Shown in pieces: positions 23,190-33,679 of a stretch of 64,000 bases of DNA. Both the position numbers and the translations under genes were made by a program. The notes beneath the pieces were generated by a model. That model had not been told where the DNA came from and ran no database searches. It saw nothing but the letters and a program-made list of their open reading frames with translations. The stretch is taken from assembly GCA_037176705.1 (NCBI GenBank), contig CM073886.1, forward strand, positions 11,864,501 through 11,928,500, given 5' to 3'. The DNA comes from Molossus alvarezi. Taxonomy: Eukaryota > Chordata > Mammalia > Chiroptera > Molossidae. Within the stretch, counting starts at the first letter, position 1, and every line of letters starts with the position of its first letter.

Positions 23190-24060
23190 AGACACAGCTG
23201 ACAAGGCTCTCCCCCAGTCACAGGCTCCAGGACTGGACAGGTTGTGAGCTGCATTCCTGACCTTCCTCCTACAGCCTGCTCCCACTCTCCTTCCCATCTC
23301 AGGGGTGACCGAACTCTTTCTGGTTGCTCAGATCAACACTTCAAGTCCTTCTGAGTCCTCTCTCTTTCTCCCACCCACATCCAATCCAGACGCAGGTCCA
23401 AGTGCTCTACCTTCAAGATGCTCAGGACCCGGCACCTTCTCTGCACCTTCACTGCTACCCCATTGCCAGCCACCACCATCTCCCCGGGGTTCTGCAGGGG
23501 CCCCCCTGGGCTCCCGCCTCTGCCCGCGCACACAGCCGCAGAACACATCTGCTGAAATCCGTTCTGTCCTGGCCCGCGCCCACTCAGAATGCTCCTGGGG
23601 CTCCCGCCTCACACAGACAAAAGCCCAAGTCCTCACAGATGGCCACTATGCCTTGTCGACCTAGCTTTACCCCTCTGCCCTCACCGCCCACCACCTTGCC
23701 CCTCACTCCCCCTAATTCAGCCACATACGCTCTGGTCCGTGTTGTCACCTCTGCCAAAATGCGCTCTTCCCTCTCCCCTCCTTTTGTCTCTGCTCACCGG
23801 GGCTCCATGAGGCCTCCCTGGGGCCCTGTCTAATATAGTAGCCCTCTCAGCACTCGCAGCCCCCCTTCCCTGCTCTATTTTTTACTCTAAGCTCTTTACC
23901 TTTTATTTGCTTAGTGTTGCCTTTAAGCTCTAGGATATAAGCTCCACAGAAGCGTGGGTTTGTGTCCGCTGTGTTCACTGCGGAGTCCACAGGACCCAGG
24001 ACAGTGCCTGGCACACAGCAGGTACTTGAAGGTATTTGCTAAGTGACTGCCTGAACGAGC
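23190..24060 (+). repeat. L2 LINE, extended 3' portion
   Basis: L2-like order over about 870 bp, ending in the characteristic segment: aggatataagctccacagaa, tccacaggacccaggacagtg, cctggcacacagcaggtact. It accounts for the ORFs at 23305-23833. Boundaries approximate. Confidence 0.65.
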
Positions 24061-24379
24061 AGTCTGCATCACCAGCTTCAGTGACCTCCGTCCCCTCCCA
24101 CACAGATTCTTTGCTTCTGTCACAATGCACTACTTGCTGGTTCCTCGAACTCTGGTATATGCGCAGGTGTCTGCACCTGTTCGAATCCACCTTGCCTTAC
24201 CTACCCGTTATCGAGCTTCAACGTCATCTCCTCCTCAACGCCCTGGCCAATCCACCTCCCACTCCCTATCCCGCTGGTGAGTTCAAGACTTTCTCCTCTG
24301 GACTCCCATACTTTCCCATTGTTTCAGGATTCATAGCCTCCTACTATTTATAGAATCAGTTACTTGATGCTGGCCACCT

Positions 24380-24550
24380 GGAGTTGGCATGTTTTACTTC
24401 ACTGATTCAACACAGCTACTAACAGAGTATGTATTATCATCTCCATTTTACAGTTGTGAAAACTGAGCACAGAGTGGCCAGTGGAAAAGTACAGAGCTGG
24501 AATTTGAACCTAGCTTCACTCGACTCCAAAGTCTGTGCTCTCCCTCTCAA
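24380..24550 (-). repeat. MIR SINE
   Basis: Reverse MIR core: tattatcatctccattttac, tgtgaaaactgagcacagag, then gtacagagctggaatttgaa. Confidence 0.8.
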
Positions 24551-24794
24551 GTACCAGCAGGTCCCTCCGCAGCTGGGAGTGCTGTGGTGGCAGGGCCAAG
24601 GCAGCAGCCAAATCACCAAAGAAATGAGCAACCGACCCACCAGGATCTGAGCCCTGGTCTGGGCTGACGGTGGGGAAGGCATACAGTGGGTCCTTGAGCT
24701 CCCGGGCCTGAGATGCTGTCCAGCCCTCGCTGACACCACCACCGAAGCCACCCTGGGACAACAGGGCCCAGCATAAGGAGCAGAGTGTTAATAA

Positions 24795-24905
24795 TATGAG
24801 CTTTAGCATCGGGCAAAACCGAGATGAAGTCCCGGTTCCTCTACTTACTGGCTGTGTGACTTCGAGCCTCCTTGTCATTTGTAAAACATGCCCTGGCCCA
24901 CAGGT
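24795..24905 (+). repeat. MIR SINE fragment
   Basis: Direct MIR: ttactggctgtgtgacttcg, then cttgtcatttgtaaaacatg. Confidence 0.65.
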
Positions 24906-25934
24906 CACAGCACTGAGACTCCTGGAGGCCTTGCCTAGACAGTCTGAGCCCACAAGTGACGCAGGCAGGGCCAGTAATCCAGGGCAGTTGGGACCGGGAG
25001 GTTCAGGGAAGCTCTGACTGCCTCTGGACAGGAGAGTGTGAACTCGGGAGTGGCCGGTGGGGCAGCTTTCTGCCAGAACTGAGCCAGAGAACACTGGTTT
25101 TGTCACTGAGTGACACATGCTGACAAACACGAAGGTGAGAGCCACAGACAGAGGGTGTCCTGGGACCCCGGAGGACCCGGACACGAGCTGCCATCTTGAC
25201 ACCCAGCTGGCTGCGTCACTGCTGGGGCTCCTGCGCAGCACCCACTCTGCAGAGCCTTAGAAGGAAGTAATAGAGCCCTTTCCACGAACGCCGGCTTGAG
25301 GTGGTGGCATTTTTCTAACTGTCCCAAGTAATACAAATACAGACTTTGCAGGCATGTTACAGGAAATAAACTATTATATGAAAAACACTTACCTCAGTGC
25401 CTGGCCCATGGTAAACAACACCCAATACATGGTTGCTAATATCATCATTATCATCAAGCCACAAGGACACGCTATTACAGGAAATGGACAAATTAATCAT
25501 CTTGACCAATCATCTAAATTACTCTTCCCCTGAAGGGTGGCATGCCATGGGCTCTGTCCGTGATCCCATCCCAGGCCATAATTTTATCAATGGCTGGATC
25601 TGGCTACTGAAGGCTCTTTATTATTTCTGTGGATGACATTCAGATGGGGTCACACAGAATAAACCGAATGACAAAATCTGGGTTCAGACCAATTTCTACA
25701 GGCTAGAGATGGATGAAAAAGAGTGTGACAGAACGCGTCACTGCCGAGGTAAAGGTCCTACCGAGGAAAGGCACTGGAGGAAAAGTCTGGCAGAGAAAGT
25801 CCACGAGACAAAGGCAGGGCTTTTAACAAATGTGCTCGGTGTGAGCTAACAGGGCGATGGCTCCAAACACCGCCACCCCCACAGCACACACGCGAGTATG
25901 CTGGAAATTTAGTTAGAACAGAGAGAGGAAAGGA

Positions 25935-26140
25935 ACTAACATGTTTTAGTACCCACTGTATGCCAGGTCCCACTTTAAACATTTGACACCTATTTCAATG
26001 GCTCACCCATTCATCTCTGAGGTAGGTATTTTGATTGTTTCCCATTTGACAGGTGAGAAAGCTGAGGCTTACATAAGTGACGGGACTTGACAAGGTAGTA
26101 CAGAGCAGAGTTAGTAACTGAAGCCAGTTCCTATTAGAAC
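25935..26140 (-). repeat. MIR SINE
   Basis: Near full-length reverse MIR: tagtacccactgtatgccag, ctctgaggtaggtattttga, gacaggtgagaaagctgagg. Confidence 0.85.
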
Positions 26141-27319
26141 GTACATCCCATCCCTATATTCTACGCTGATCAGCTCATGGTTGGAATATTCAGTTTGGTT
26201 CTGACAGTGTATTTTTAGAGAAAAATGAACTTACCTTGATAAAGGTGACCAGGAAGGTGAAAACTCGAACAAGAAGTCACCTTGAGACGGAATTAAGTTG
26301 GGAAGACCAAGAGCAAGTAGAGTAAACCCTCAATTTTACAGACCTTGATGTAACGGACTTTGGATTTAACAGACAAAATTTCCGGTCCGTACGTCATATG
26401 TGAAAATTAACACCCTGTTAATTTTAAAATGCTTTTAACCAAACTTTGGTTATAATTAAATTAACAGGTTATTTTTGTGTTATTAATTCACTGTTATTTT
26501 TAACAAATTTTAGCAAATAGGCCACATGTTGGAAAAAACACTATAGTAATTTTGCCAACATAAATAAATATTACATATCTACAACTACAGTCTACGTATT
26601 TAAATCCAAGAGTCACCACTTGTAAACAATGTTTGGTAAATGATTAGCATATGCTCACACCACATCACACATGATAATAGGTTCTGTTGTCACGTGGTGT
26701 GACCTTCTGCAGTTTTAACTGGTGCTGGCCAATGTTCCCGTGTGTGCTAAGCCACGCCCCAGAGTGTGCATTTGCTTACTTGAGGTGACTGGTGAATGCA
26801 TGCATTTACTAGACCAATTCAGAATAAATTTAAAATTACAGTAATACATATAGAAAGCATTTGTGTGAAATTAAACTTTTCATGCATACTTAATTTTAAT
26901 TACACAAGTGTCTCTAGATAAGTAAAAACAGGTAAACTAATTTGTCAATTTTTTTTTTTTTTCCCCAAATCTTTATTGTTGGATGTAAAATGTATTACAG
27001 ATGTTCCACATGTTTCCCCCATTGACCCCCTCCTCCCCCCTCCCGCCCCCCTCCCACCTTTTCCCACATTATTGTCTGTGTCCATTGGTTATGTATATAA
27101 GTTCTTTGGTTTATTTCTTCCCACCCTCCCAACCCCTTTCCCTTTGAGGTTTGTCAGTCTAGCAATGAATTTGTGCTTCTTAATCCCTTCACCTTTTTCA
27201 CCCATTCCCCCAATCCCCTTCCCAACTGGCAACCACCAAAATGTTCTCTGTATCTATGAGAATGTTTCTGTTCTTCCTGTTCATTTTGTTTGTAGATTCC
27301 ATTGTTGATAGATATGCAT

Positions 27320-28261
27320 TCATTGCCATTTTGTTTGTTCATACATTTTATCTTTTTCTTCAAAAAGACCCTTCATCATTTCATATAATAATGGTTTGGT
27401 GGTGATGAACTCCTTTAACTTTTTCTTGTCTGGGAAAGTTTTTGTATGTCCATCGATTCTAAATGACAGCTTTGCAGGATAGAGTAATTTTGGTTGTAGG
27501 TTCTTGGTTTTCATCACTCTAAATATTTCTTGCCACTCCCTTCTGGCCTGCAAAGTTTCTTTTGAGAAATCAGCTGACAGCCTAATGGGTACTCCCTTGT
27601 AGGTAACTATCTGCCTTTCTCTTGCTGCTTTTAATATTCTCTCTTTGTCTTGAACCTTTTGCATTTTGATGATGATGTGTCTTGGTGTGGGCCTCTTGGG
27701 GTTCATCTTGTTTGGGACTCTCTGTGCTTCCTGGACTTGTATGTCTGTTTCCTTCACCAAGTTAGGAAAGTTTTCTGCCATTATTGTTTCAAACAGGTTT
27801 TCAATTTCTTGTTCTCTCTCTTCTCCTTCGGGCACCCCCAAGATGCGAATGTTGGCACGCTTGAAGTTATCCCAGAGACTCCTTACTCTATCCTCATTTT
27901 TTTGGATTCTTTTTTCTTTTTGCTCTTCTGATTGGGGATTTTTTGCTTCCTTATATTCCAAATCGATGGTTTGCTCCTTGGATCTACATACTCTATTATT
28001 GAAGCTGTGTAAATTATTCTTTATTTCAGTTAATGCCTCCTTTAATTCTAACTGTGTATCCATGATTTCTAACTGGTACTTTTTTATGCTCTTGATGCCC
28101 TCCCTAAGTTCACTGAGGTTCTCACCAAGTTCATTGAGCATCCTTATAAGCAGTATTTTGAACTCAGTATCTGTTAGGTTGCTTATCTCCCTTTCGCTTA
28201 GTTCTTTTATTGGGGTTTTGTTCTGTTCTTTCATTTGGGACCTGTTTCTTTGTATCCTCAT
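27320..28261 (-). CDS. L1 ORF1p-like protein of the HAL1-type element, intact
   Basis: A 313-codon open frame, close to the usual length of mammalian L1 ORF1p (about 340). The start MRIQRNRSQMKEQNKTPIKE follows a 5'UTR in the standard position. Residues about 40-125 are heptad-like and rich in L/E/K, the coiled-coil trimerisation region. Residues about 130-230 hold the RRM-like part (RANIRILGVPEGEEREQEIE, later RHIIIKMQKVQDKERILKAA). The C-terminal domain follows (DFSKETLQARREWQEIF, LLYPAKLSFRIDG). Known of the family: ORF1p is a nucleic-acid chaperone that coats L1 RNA in cytoplasmic particles. The absence of frameshifts and stops contrasts with the broken ORF1 at 34.2 and 37.2 kb. Whether it is expressed cannot be seen. 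Confidence 0.88.
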   Translation of the reverse strand: MRIQRNRSQMKEQNKTPIKELSEREISNLTDTEFKILLIRMLNELGENLSELREGIKSIKKYQLEIMDTQLELKEALTEIKNNLHSFNNRVCRSKEQTIDLEYKEAKNPQSEEQKEKRIQKNEDRVRSLWDNFKRANIRILGVPEGEEREQEIENLFETIMAENFPNLVKETDIQVQEAQRVPNKMNPKRPTPRHIIIKMQKVQDKERILKAARERQIVTYKGVPIRLSADFSKETLQARREWQEIFRVMKTKNLQPKLLYPAKLSFRIDGHTKTFPDKKKLKEFITTKPLLYEMMKGLFEEKDKMYEQTKWQ

Positions 28262-29149
28262 TTTGGCTGCCTCCCTGTGTTTGTTTCTGTGTATTACTTA
28301 ATGAGCGGTATGGGGCTCGCTGAGACCCGGTGCTGCTCGTTTGAAAGAATTTAGGAAAAACCTGAAGCAGGATCCAAGACCGGCCAATCCTATGGTTAAG
28401 CAAGTGACAACAGCTTGAAAGTTGTGTGGGGCGGGGCGGGGCGGGGCCTCAGGGAGTCAGCAGGGCGGGGCTACCAGTGTGAGCCAGGTTGCTGGAGTCC
28501 CAGATATGGCTTCTGTCTGCCGCCCCCGGGAAGGGCTCACCAAAGGAACAAAGGCCTCTTACAGCACGTTTGTCCCCGAGGAAGGCCCCTCTCCAGCGCT
28601 CGCTCCAGTGCCAAACAGCTCGGTTCTTCCCTGTATGTCTCTGGTGCCCCTCGAGCTGCCTCCCCTCCGAGCTTAGAGGGAGAGAGTCCGACCAGTCCGT
28701 GCGCGGGCCCTTTAGGGAGCTGCCTGGGGCTCCAGCCGCTTCAGCTTCCCTGAGCCTCAGTTTCCGCTGGTTTTTCCAGCCAGAAGTTATGGGGACTTCT
28801 CTTCCTGGCACTGGAACCCTGAACGGGGCACCTGGTGTGGGACGGGGACCCCTCAGTCCTCAGGAAGGACCTTCCCAGCCGCGGGAGCCTCCTGATTTTT
28901 ATCCACCACGCTTGGGTGTGGGACCAGCCCGTCTCGCCGCTGCGCGCTCCGCCGCCCCCCCTCGCGCCGCCGCCCGTCCTACCGGTCTGGATGTAGCTGC
29001 TTTTTTTTTTCCCCTTAGTTCCGTAGTTGTACGACTTCCATTCAGCTTGATTTCAGGCGGTTTTGAATGATGGTTGTTCTTTAGTGTAGTTGTAACTTTG
29101 ATGTGGTTGTGGGAGGACGCGATACCGCGTTTACCTACGCCACCATCTT
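28262..29149 (-). promoter_or_regulatory. CpG-rich 5'UTR / putative internal promoter of the HAL1-type element
   Basis: CpG density is much higher than in flanking DNA (roughly 28400-28990, including GGGCGGGGCGGGGCGGGGC-type SP1-like boxes at 28430-28446). L1-type 5'UTRs carry internal RNA polymerase II promoters. It points in the same direction as KATNIP. Activity is an inference. Confidence 0.55.
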
Positions 29150-30289
29150 CTAATTTGTCAATTTTTAACATATGCATTCGAAAAACCTACTTTATGATAT
29201 AACAGCTTTTGGCTTTAATGGACACCCCCTTGCCCGAATATATCGAGTCTGTCATATCGAGGTTTTACTGTACACACATCAGCCTCTCCAAGTCCACAGA
29301 AACGACACCATTAAAATCCACAGAGCACAGAAAAGTAGGGAGGGCGCCACTGGCAGGTCACAAGTGTTGAGAAATCCGAGAAGTGACTAGCAGGCAGAGT
29401 TGGATTAATGAACAGAAACAGGCCAGCTCAGAAGTTCGAGAGGACTGCCGTGAACGGGAAGCTGGTCTTGGGCTGCTCCACACCTCCAGGCCAGACACTC
29501 CCCCGAGGGAGAAGAGGGCCTGTGGTCAAATGTCAGGCTGATTAGTGACTCTTATGGGAACACCAGGAGGTGGCCCCTCGATCCTCTCAGCTTGTAGGAG
29601 ATGTGACTGGGGTCTCTGGGTCAGAAAGGCAAACATACCCAGCAGGAGATGGGAGATCCAGTGCTCAGAAGACAAACTATGTGCACCACACCTCATAGCA
29701 GGTCCCCCCCGCTGCCCATGGCCCCTGGCAGCGAATTAGAGTAAAAAGAAATGGCATTGACAGAGAAGGAAACAGGATATCACCGTACATGGAAGAGCAC
29801 ATATTCACAAACTACCAAACATTCCAGGAAACTCACACTGTGAAAGAGAGGGGCCCACTCAACAAACGGAAGAAACAACTAAAAAAACAGAGATGGCAAT
29901 GCAAGCAGAGACATTTAAAGTATGCTGATATCCTCAGAGGGATAAGAGTACGCACTGCCTCCCTCAAACAAGAACAGCCTATTATAGGAAGTAGAAATCA
30001 CAAATAAAAGATTTAATCATCGGAATAAAAAAATGGAAAGACACTGAAGAGCAGAAGAGACAGATACAGAGAAAACTGGTGTGCTGGGATCAGGCAGAGG
30101 CATTCACCGAAAACCCAGGAATAAGAACAGAGGCCACTGGCAAAATGTGAAAACCTGCTCATATCCAAGCTTTAGGGAATCAGGCATTCTCAAATATTTT
30201 TGTTAGGAATGTAAATTACTAAGTTTTTCTTATGAAGCTATTTCTAGATTTCTTACCAAATGGGCCAAACAGATCCCTATTGTTAAGCC

Positions 30290-30541
30290 AAAGGTCAGCA
30301 AATAACAGCCCGCTGCCTATTTTTGTAAATACGGTTTTATTGGAACACAGCCTCATCATTCATTTAAATACTATGGCCCTGGCTGGTTTGGCTCAGCAGT
30401 TAGAGAATCGGCCTGTGGACCAAGGAGTCACAGGTTCAACTCCAGTCAAGGGCACGTACCTTGGTTGCAGTTCATCCCCGGCCCTGGTCAGAGTTGTGCA
30501 GGAGGCAACCAGTCGATGTGTCTCTCTCACACCGACGTTTG

Positions 30542-30575
<34 letters not shown>

Positions 30576-30775
30576 CCTCCCTCCCTCCCTCCCTTCAACT
30601 CTATCTGAAGATAAATGGAAAAATATCCTCAAGTGAGGATTAAAAAAATAAATAAATACTGACTATGGCTGCTTTCATACTACAACAGCAGAGGTGAGCA
30701 GTTGTGACAGAGACAGTACGACTCATGAAGCCTAAAATATGGCCCTCTACAGAAAAAGCTTGCTGACCCCTGGTA
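30290..30775 (-). mobile_element. MER5A-like hAT MITE, split by a VES SINE
   Basis: Outer parts read ggtcagcaaataacagcccg, tgcctatttttgtaaatacgg, then after the SINE tactgactatggctgctttc and tacagaaaaagcttgctgac. This matches the MER5A pattern I know. Interrupted by the VES at 30373-30652. Confidence 0.8.
30373..30652 (+). mobile_element. VES SINE inserted in MER5A-like element
   Basis: Complete, head ggccctggctggtttggctc, CT and CCCT runs at 30557-30597, tail tatcctcaagtgaggatt. Flanked by TAAATACT at 30365-30372 and 30653-30660. Confidence 0.92.
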
Positions 30776-31057
30776 AGGCCTTTATTAGTTGGGTTTTCTG
30801 TTATTTGCAACCTAATGTACTCTCAACTGAAACAATGAACAGAACTGAACAAACGGGAAAGGTCTAGAAGATGAACATCTAGTAGATAACCGGTTATTTC
30901 TAGGGAGAGGATTAAGATTGGGGTAAATCTGAAGGGGAATTTTTATTTAATACACAAACTAGAAATTTTTTTAAATAATGACAATGAACTCAAACTATTT
31001 TATAATTTAATTTTTCTAATATAAAAATAGTTGAAGGTCTATGAAGAATAAACTAAT

Positions 31058-31104
31058 GGCCCAGCCAGTGTGGCTCAGTGGTGGAGCATCAACCCATGCA
31101 CTTA
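31058..31104 (+). mobile_element. VES SINE head fragment
   Basis: Only the first 45 or so bases of the tRNA-like head (ggcccagccagtgtggctca, then gcatcaacccatgcac) remain before a MIR-derived sequence begins. Confidence 0.7.
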
Positions 31105-31124
31105 CAGGTATGGTTTAAAATTTT

Positions 31125-31300
31125 ATATGTCTTATTCTTTAATTATCTCAACAACCCCATAAAGAGGTATTATATTTTCAGCTCTGTTCTTCAGACAAAG
31201 AAACTGAGGCACAGAGAGGTTATGTTACCTGCCAAAAACCACACAGCAATTAAGTGGTAGAGCCAGGATGCAACCCTGCCCTTGACCACTCCTGCCATTC
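31125..31300 (-). repeat. MIR SINE
   Basis: Reverse MIR core: aacaaccccataaagaggta, aagaaactgaggcacagaga, cacacagcaattaagtggta. Confidence 0.85.
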
Positions 31301-31380
31301 CATCTCCCAAGTACGAAGCCTTTTTCCAGGGCACCAACAAAGTACAAGGGGCCCAAAGAATATTTTATGAAGGAGTTTAG

Positions 31381-31456
31381 GTTTCCTTCCTTCCTTCCTT
31401 CCTTCCTTCCTTTCTTCCTTCCTTCCTTCCTCCCTCCCTCCCTCCCTTCCTTCCTA
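31381..31456 (+). repeat. (CCTT)n microsatellite
   Basis: About 75 bp of CCTT/CCTC repeats adjoining the T-run end of the next SINE. On the minus strand it is an AAGG array growing from the SINE A-tail. Confidence 0.95.
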
Positions 31457-31457
31457 C

Positions 31458-31696
31458 CTTTTTTATCCTTACCCGAGGACATTTTTTCATTTTTTGTTCA
31501 GATAGAGTGGGAGGGAGAGGAAGAGAGAGAGAGAAACATCAACATGAAAGGAACACATCAAGTGGCTGCCACCCGCACAACCCAACCAGGGCGGGGACAA
31601 ACTGCAACCGAGATACATGCCCTTAGCGGGAACCGAACCCGGGTCTCTTTGGACCACAGGCGGATGCTCTAACCACTGAACCAAACCGGGCAGGGC
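31458..31696 (-). mobile_element. VES SINE
   Basis: Complete reverse copy (tatccttacccgaggacatt ... ctgaaccaaaccgggcagggc). Confidence 0.92.
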
Positions 31697-32069
31697 ATCT
31701 TTCTTTCTTTTTTTAAGTAGTCATCCTGGAAAAATAACTTCAGACCTTATTAAACTTCCTTACACTTACTTCATAGTTTTTGTTCTGAATTACATAGTGG
31801 GGGCAGGGAGAGGTTCATAATCTCTTCAGTGGCTTCTAATCAGAATCCAGCCATCATCAACTGCATTCTGCAGGGGCAGGTGAGTATCAATCAAACTGTC
31901 TTGGCTACTCAGGTGAGGAAACTGAGGCTCCCATTATCTGACAGCATTGCCCCTGCCTCCTAGTACCCGCCCAGCCCTGTGGTCCTAGGAGGACAGGTGC
32001 CCTCACTCCTGTCAAGCTCTGAGCCAGCAGAAGAGGGAAAGTGTCTCGGAGTCCCGAGTGGTGCTGGGC

Positions 32070-32190
32070 TGCAGGTACTTATCTCCCCAAACTCACTGCA
32101 TCCTCAGATACCTGGGGAGAAGGACCACTGATGCCCACCTTACAGGTGAAGAAACTGAGCCTGGGAATGGTTACGTAGGTGCCTAAGGTC
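32070..32190 (-). repeat. MIR SINE fragment
   Basis: Reverse MIR core: actgatgcccaccttacagg, tgaagaaactgagcctggga. Confidence 0.65.
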
Positions 32191-32239
32191 CCCAAGGTCC
32201 CCAGCTGCCTCCCAAAGCGAGCCACCCTCTCACCACGTT

Positions 32240-32405
32240 GCACCAATGCACAGAACACGGAGTTTCAGCTCGGCGGCCCTGCACTTACTGTGTTAACTGG
32301 GGCACGTGCCTCGCTGCTGAGCCGAGGCTTCCTCACTTGCAAGATGAGGCTGATACTGCTCACCTCACAGGATGCTGTGAGGATGGACGGGAAAGCATTT
32401 CTAAC
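32240..32405 (+). repeat. MIR SINE fragment
   Basis: Direct MIR: gaggcttcctcacttgcaag, atgaggctgatactgctcac, ctcacaggatgctgtgagga. Confidence 0.65.
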
Positions 32406-32589
32406 CATGGGGCTGCCTGCCAGTTTTATCACTCCCACTGCAAAGAGGCAGGGTGGTCAGCTGTTGTTTTTGGTCTGTCCCCTATCCTTCCCCTGGCCCG
32501 GCTCCTGCAGAGGTGTCCCCAGACAGGGGAGTTCTCACGGGTCCATTTTCACCCAGGAGACACACCTTTCATGAGTAATTTGTAGGAAC

Positions 32590-33130
32590 CTCTTTTTCTT
32601 AGATAGTATCACTCTCTTTTCTAATGATAGTCTCTATTCTATCAAGTGATTGGGCAGGTGGAGAGGTAAAGTGAGACATTTTCAATGCAATTTCATGCCT
32701 GAGGTTCAAGAATATAGGAAACTTTGATGATGCTCTGTTGAAAAGCACACTGCTGAGCCAAAACAGATTTGGGAAGGAAAAGCTATCAAAATTATCTCTT
32801 TCTGGTCTCAAATTGCAGCTGTCTGATGGGGGGTGGGGTCTTCCTAGAGTTTAATCTTGTGCTGGAAGCTAAACTGATAGCAAGAAGGTTTTAGACATGT
32901 CAATCTCCTTCCTGGCATTTCATCAGAAATTGGTTCCTGTTGCTTTTTGTGGCTGGCGTCCTGGCTTTGCTTTGTGCAGCTCGGGTTATGGGGCTACGTC
33001 TGCACGCGCGTCCTGCGGCTCCCAACCTGGCTGCAGGGTCCTGGGGGTAGGCTGGTGATTGAGGGGCAAGTGATTCTGATGGGAGGGCTGTGTGCTGTTT
33101 CATCAGCCCAGTTTTTCATGGTAAGACTCA
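32590..33130. other. No recognisable feature
   Basis: Unique-looking sequence between MIR remnants and the head-only SINE. A locally GC-rich patch around 32950-33060 has no coding support. Confidence 0.35.
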
Positions 33131-33134
33131 TCCA

Positions 33135-33220
33135 CCCTGGCCAGTCTGGCTCAACGGGTGGAGCATCGGCCTGCGGACCAGAGAGTCCTGGGTTCAGTTC
33201 CCGCTAGGGGCACATACCAA
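33135..33220 (+). mobile_element. VES SINE, head-only (tRNA-like monomer)
   Basis: About 85 bp covering only the tRNA-like region (ccctggccagtctggctcaa, B-box-like GGGTTCAGTTCCC, gctaggggcacatacc), then immediately an A-run. AAGACT flanks it on both sides, followed by TCCACC-like sequence, consistent with an imperfect TSD. The body and usual tail are absent. Confidence 0.75.
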
Positions 33221-33679
33221 AAAAAGACTTCTTGTCCACCCCTGACTCTGAAGTGATTAGCTTTTTATCTTTTTTTAAACTTATCTTTATTGTTGAATGT
33301 ATTACAGATGTCCCCCCCTCCTTTTTCCCCAACTGACCTCCTCCTCCCTGCTCCTACCACCCTCCTGTCTTCCCCACACTATTGTCTGTGTCCATTGGTT
33401 ATGCACATATGCATAAAAGTTCTATGGTTTATCTCTTCCCACTACCCAGCCCCCATTCCCTGAGGTTCATCAGTCTAACAACCAATTTGTACTTCTTAAT
33501 ACCTTTACCTTTTCACCCATCCCTCCAGCCCCCTACCATCTGGCAACCAACAAAAAGTTCTCTGTATCTATGAGTCTGTCTCTGTTCTGCTTGTTCATTT
33601 GGTTTGTAGATTCATTTGTTGATAGATATGTATTTATTGCCATTTTATTGTTCATATATATGATCTTTAAAACCCTCCA

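Larger units (their letters stand above)
26954..29149 (-). mobile_element. HAL1-type L1 derivative: 5'UTR, ORF1, 3'UTR, no ORF2
   Basis: Read on the minus strand, the element starts GAAGATGGTGGCGTAGG, has a CpG-rich 5'UTR of about 890 bp, an uninterrupted ORF1 (28261-27320), then directly a 3'UTR of about 370 bp with a G-rich tract and AATAAAGATTTGGGG plus A-tail. No endonuclease or reverse-transcriptase sequence is present. The 3'UTR closely resembles that of the two-ORF L1 at 36843-42158 (both contain CCAATGGACACAGACAA). A 17-bp perfect TSD, CTAATTTGTCAATTTTT, lies at 26937-26953 and 29150-29166, so the element inserted as this unit rather than being deleted later. HAL1 (half-L1) elements with this layout are known in mammals and depend on L1 machinery. 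Confidence 0.85.
26320..29270. mobile_element. Tigger/pogo-like DNA transposon remnant, split by a HAL1-type insertion
   Basis: Left end GAGTAAACCCTCAATTTTAC pairs with the inverted right end, which reads CAGTAAAACCTCGATATGAC on the minus strand; both are followed by related ACAGAC-type sequence. TA dinucleotides flank both ends (26318-26319, 29271-29272), as in Tc1/mariner/pogo insertions. Element sequence is 26320-26953 plus 29167-29270, about 740 bp. There is no transposase frame, so this is a non-autonomous or internally deleted element. The family name is inferred from the terminus style. Confidence 0.65.

Noticed and set aside
23324..23833. A 169-codon plus-strand ORF
   Set aside because: It lies in an L2-derived region and is Pro/Ser/His-rich without a family signature.
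24516..25241. A 241-codon minus-strand ORF
   Set aside because: The longest non-repeat ORF, but it overlaps two MIR fragments in part, has no recognisable protein features and lies in GC-rich DNA. No splice evidence ties it to KATNIP.
27666..28301. A 211-codon plus-strand ORF
   Set aside because: It is the antisense shadow of the intact ORF1 at 27320-28261.
28400..28990. CpG island as the KATNIP promoter
   Set aside because: The block is part of the HAL1-type 5'UTR bounded by its TSD, so it is not the ancestral gene promoter, although exaptation remains possible and is listed as a finding.
28489..29070. A 193-codon plus-strand ORF
   Set aside because: It is antisense to the CpG-rich 5'UTR of the HAL1-type element; Pro/Arg/Ala-rich composition as expected for GC-rich non-coding DNA.
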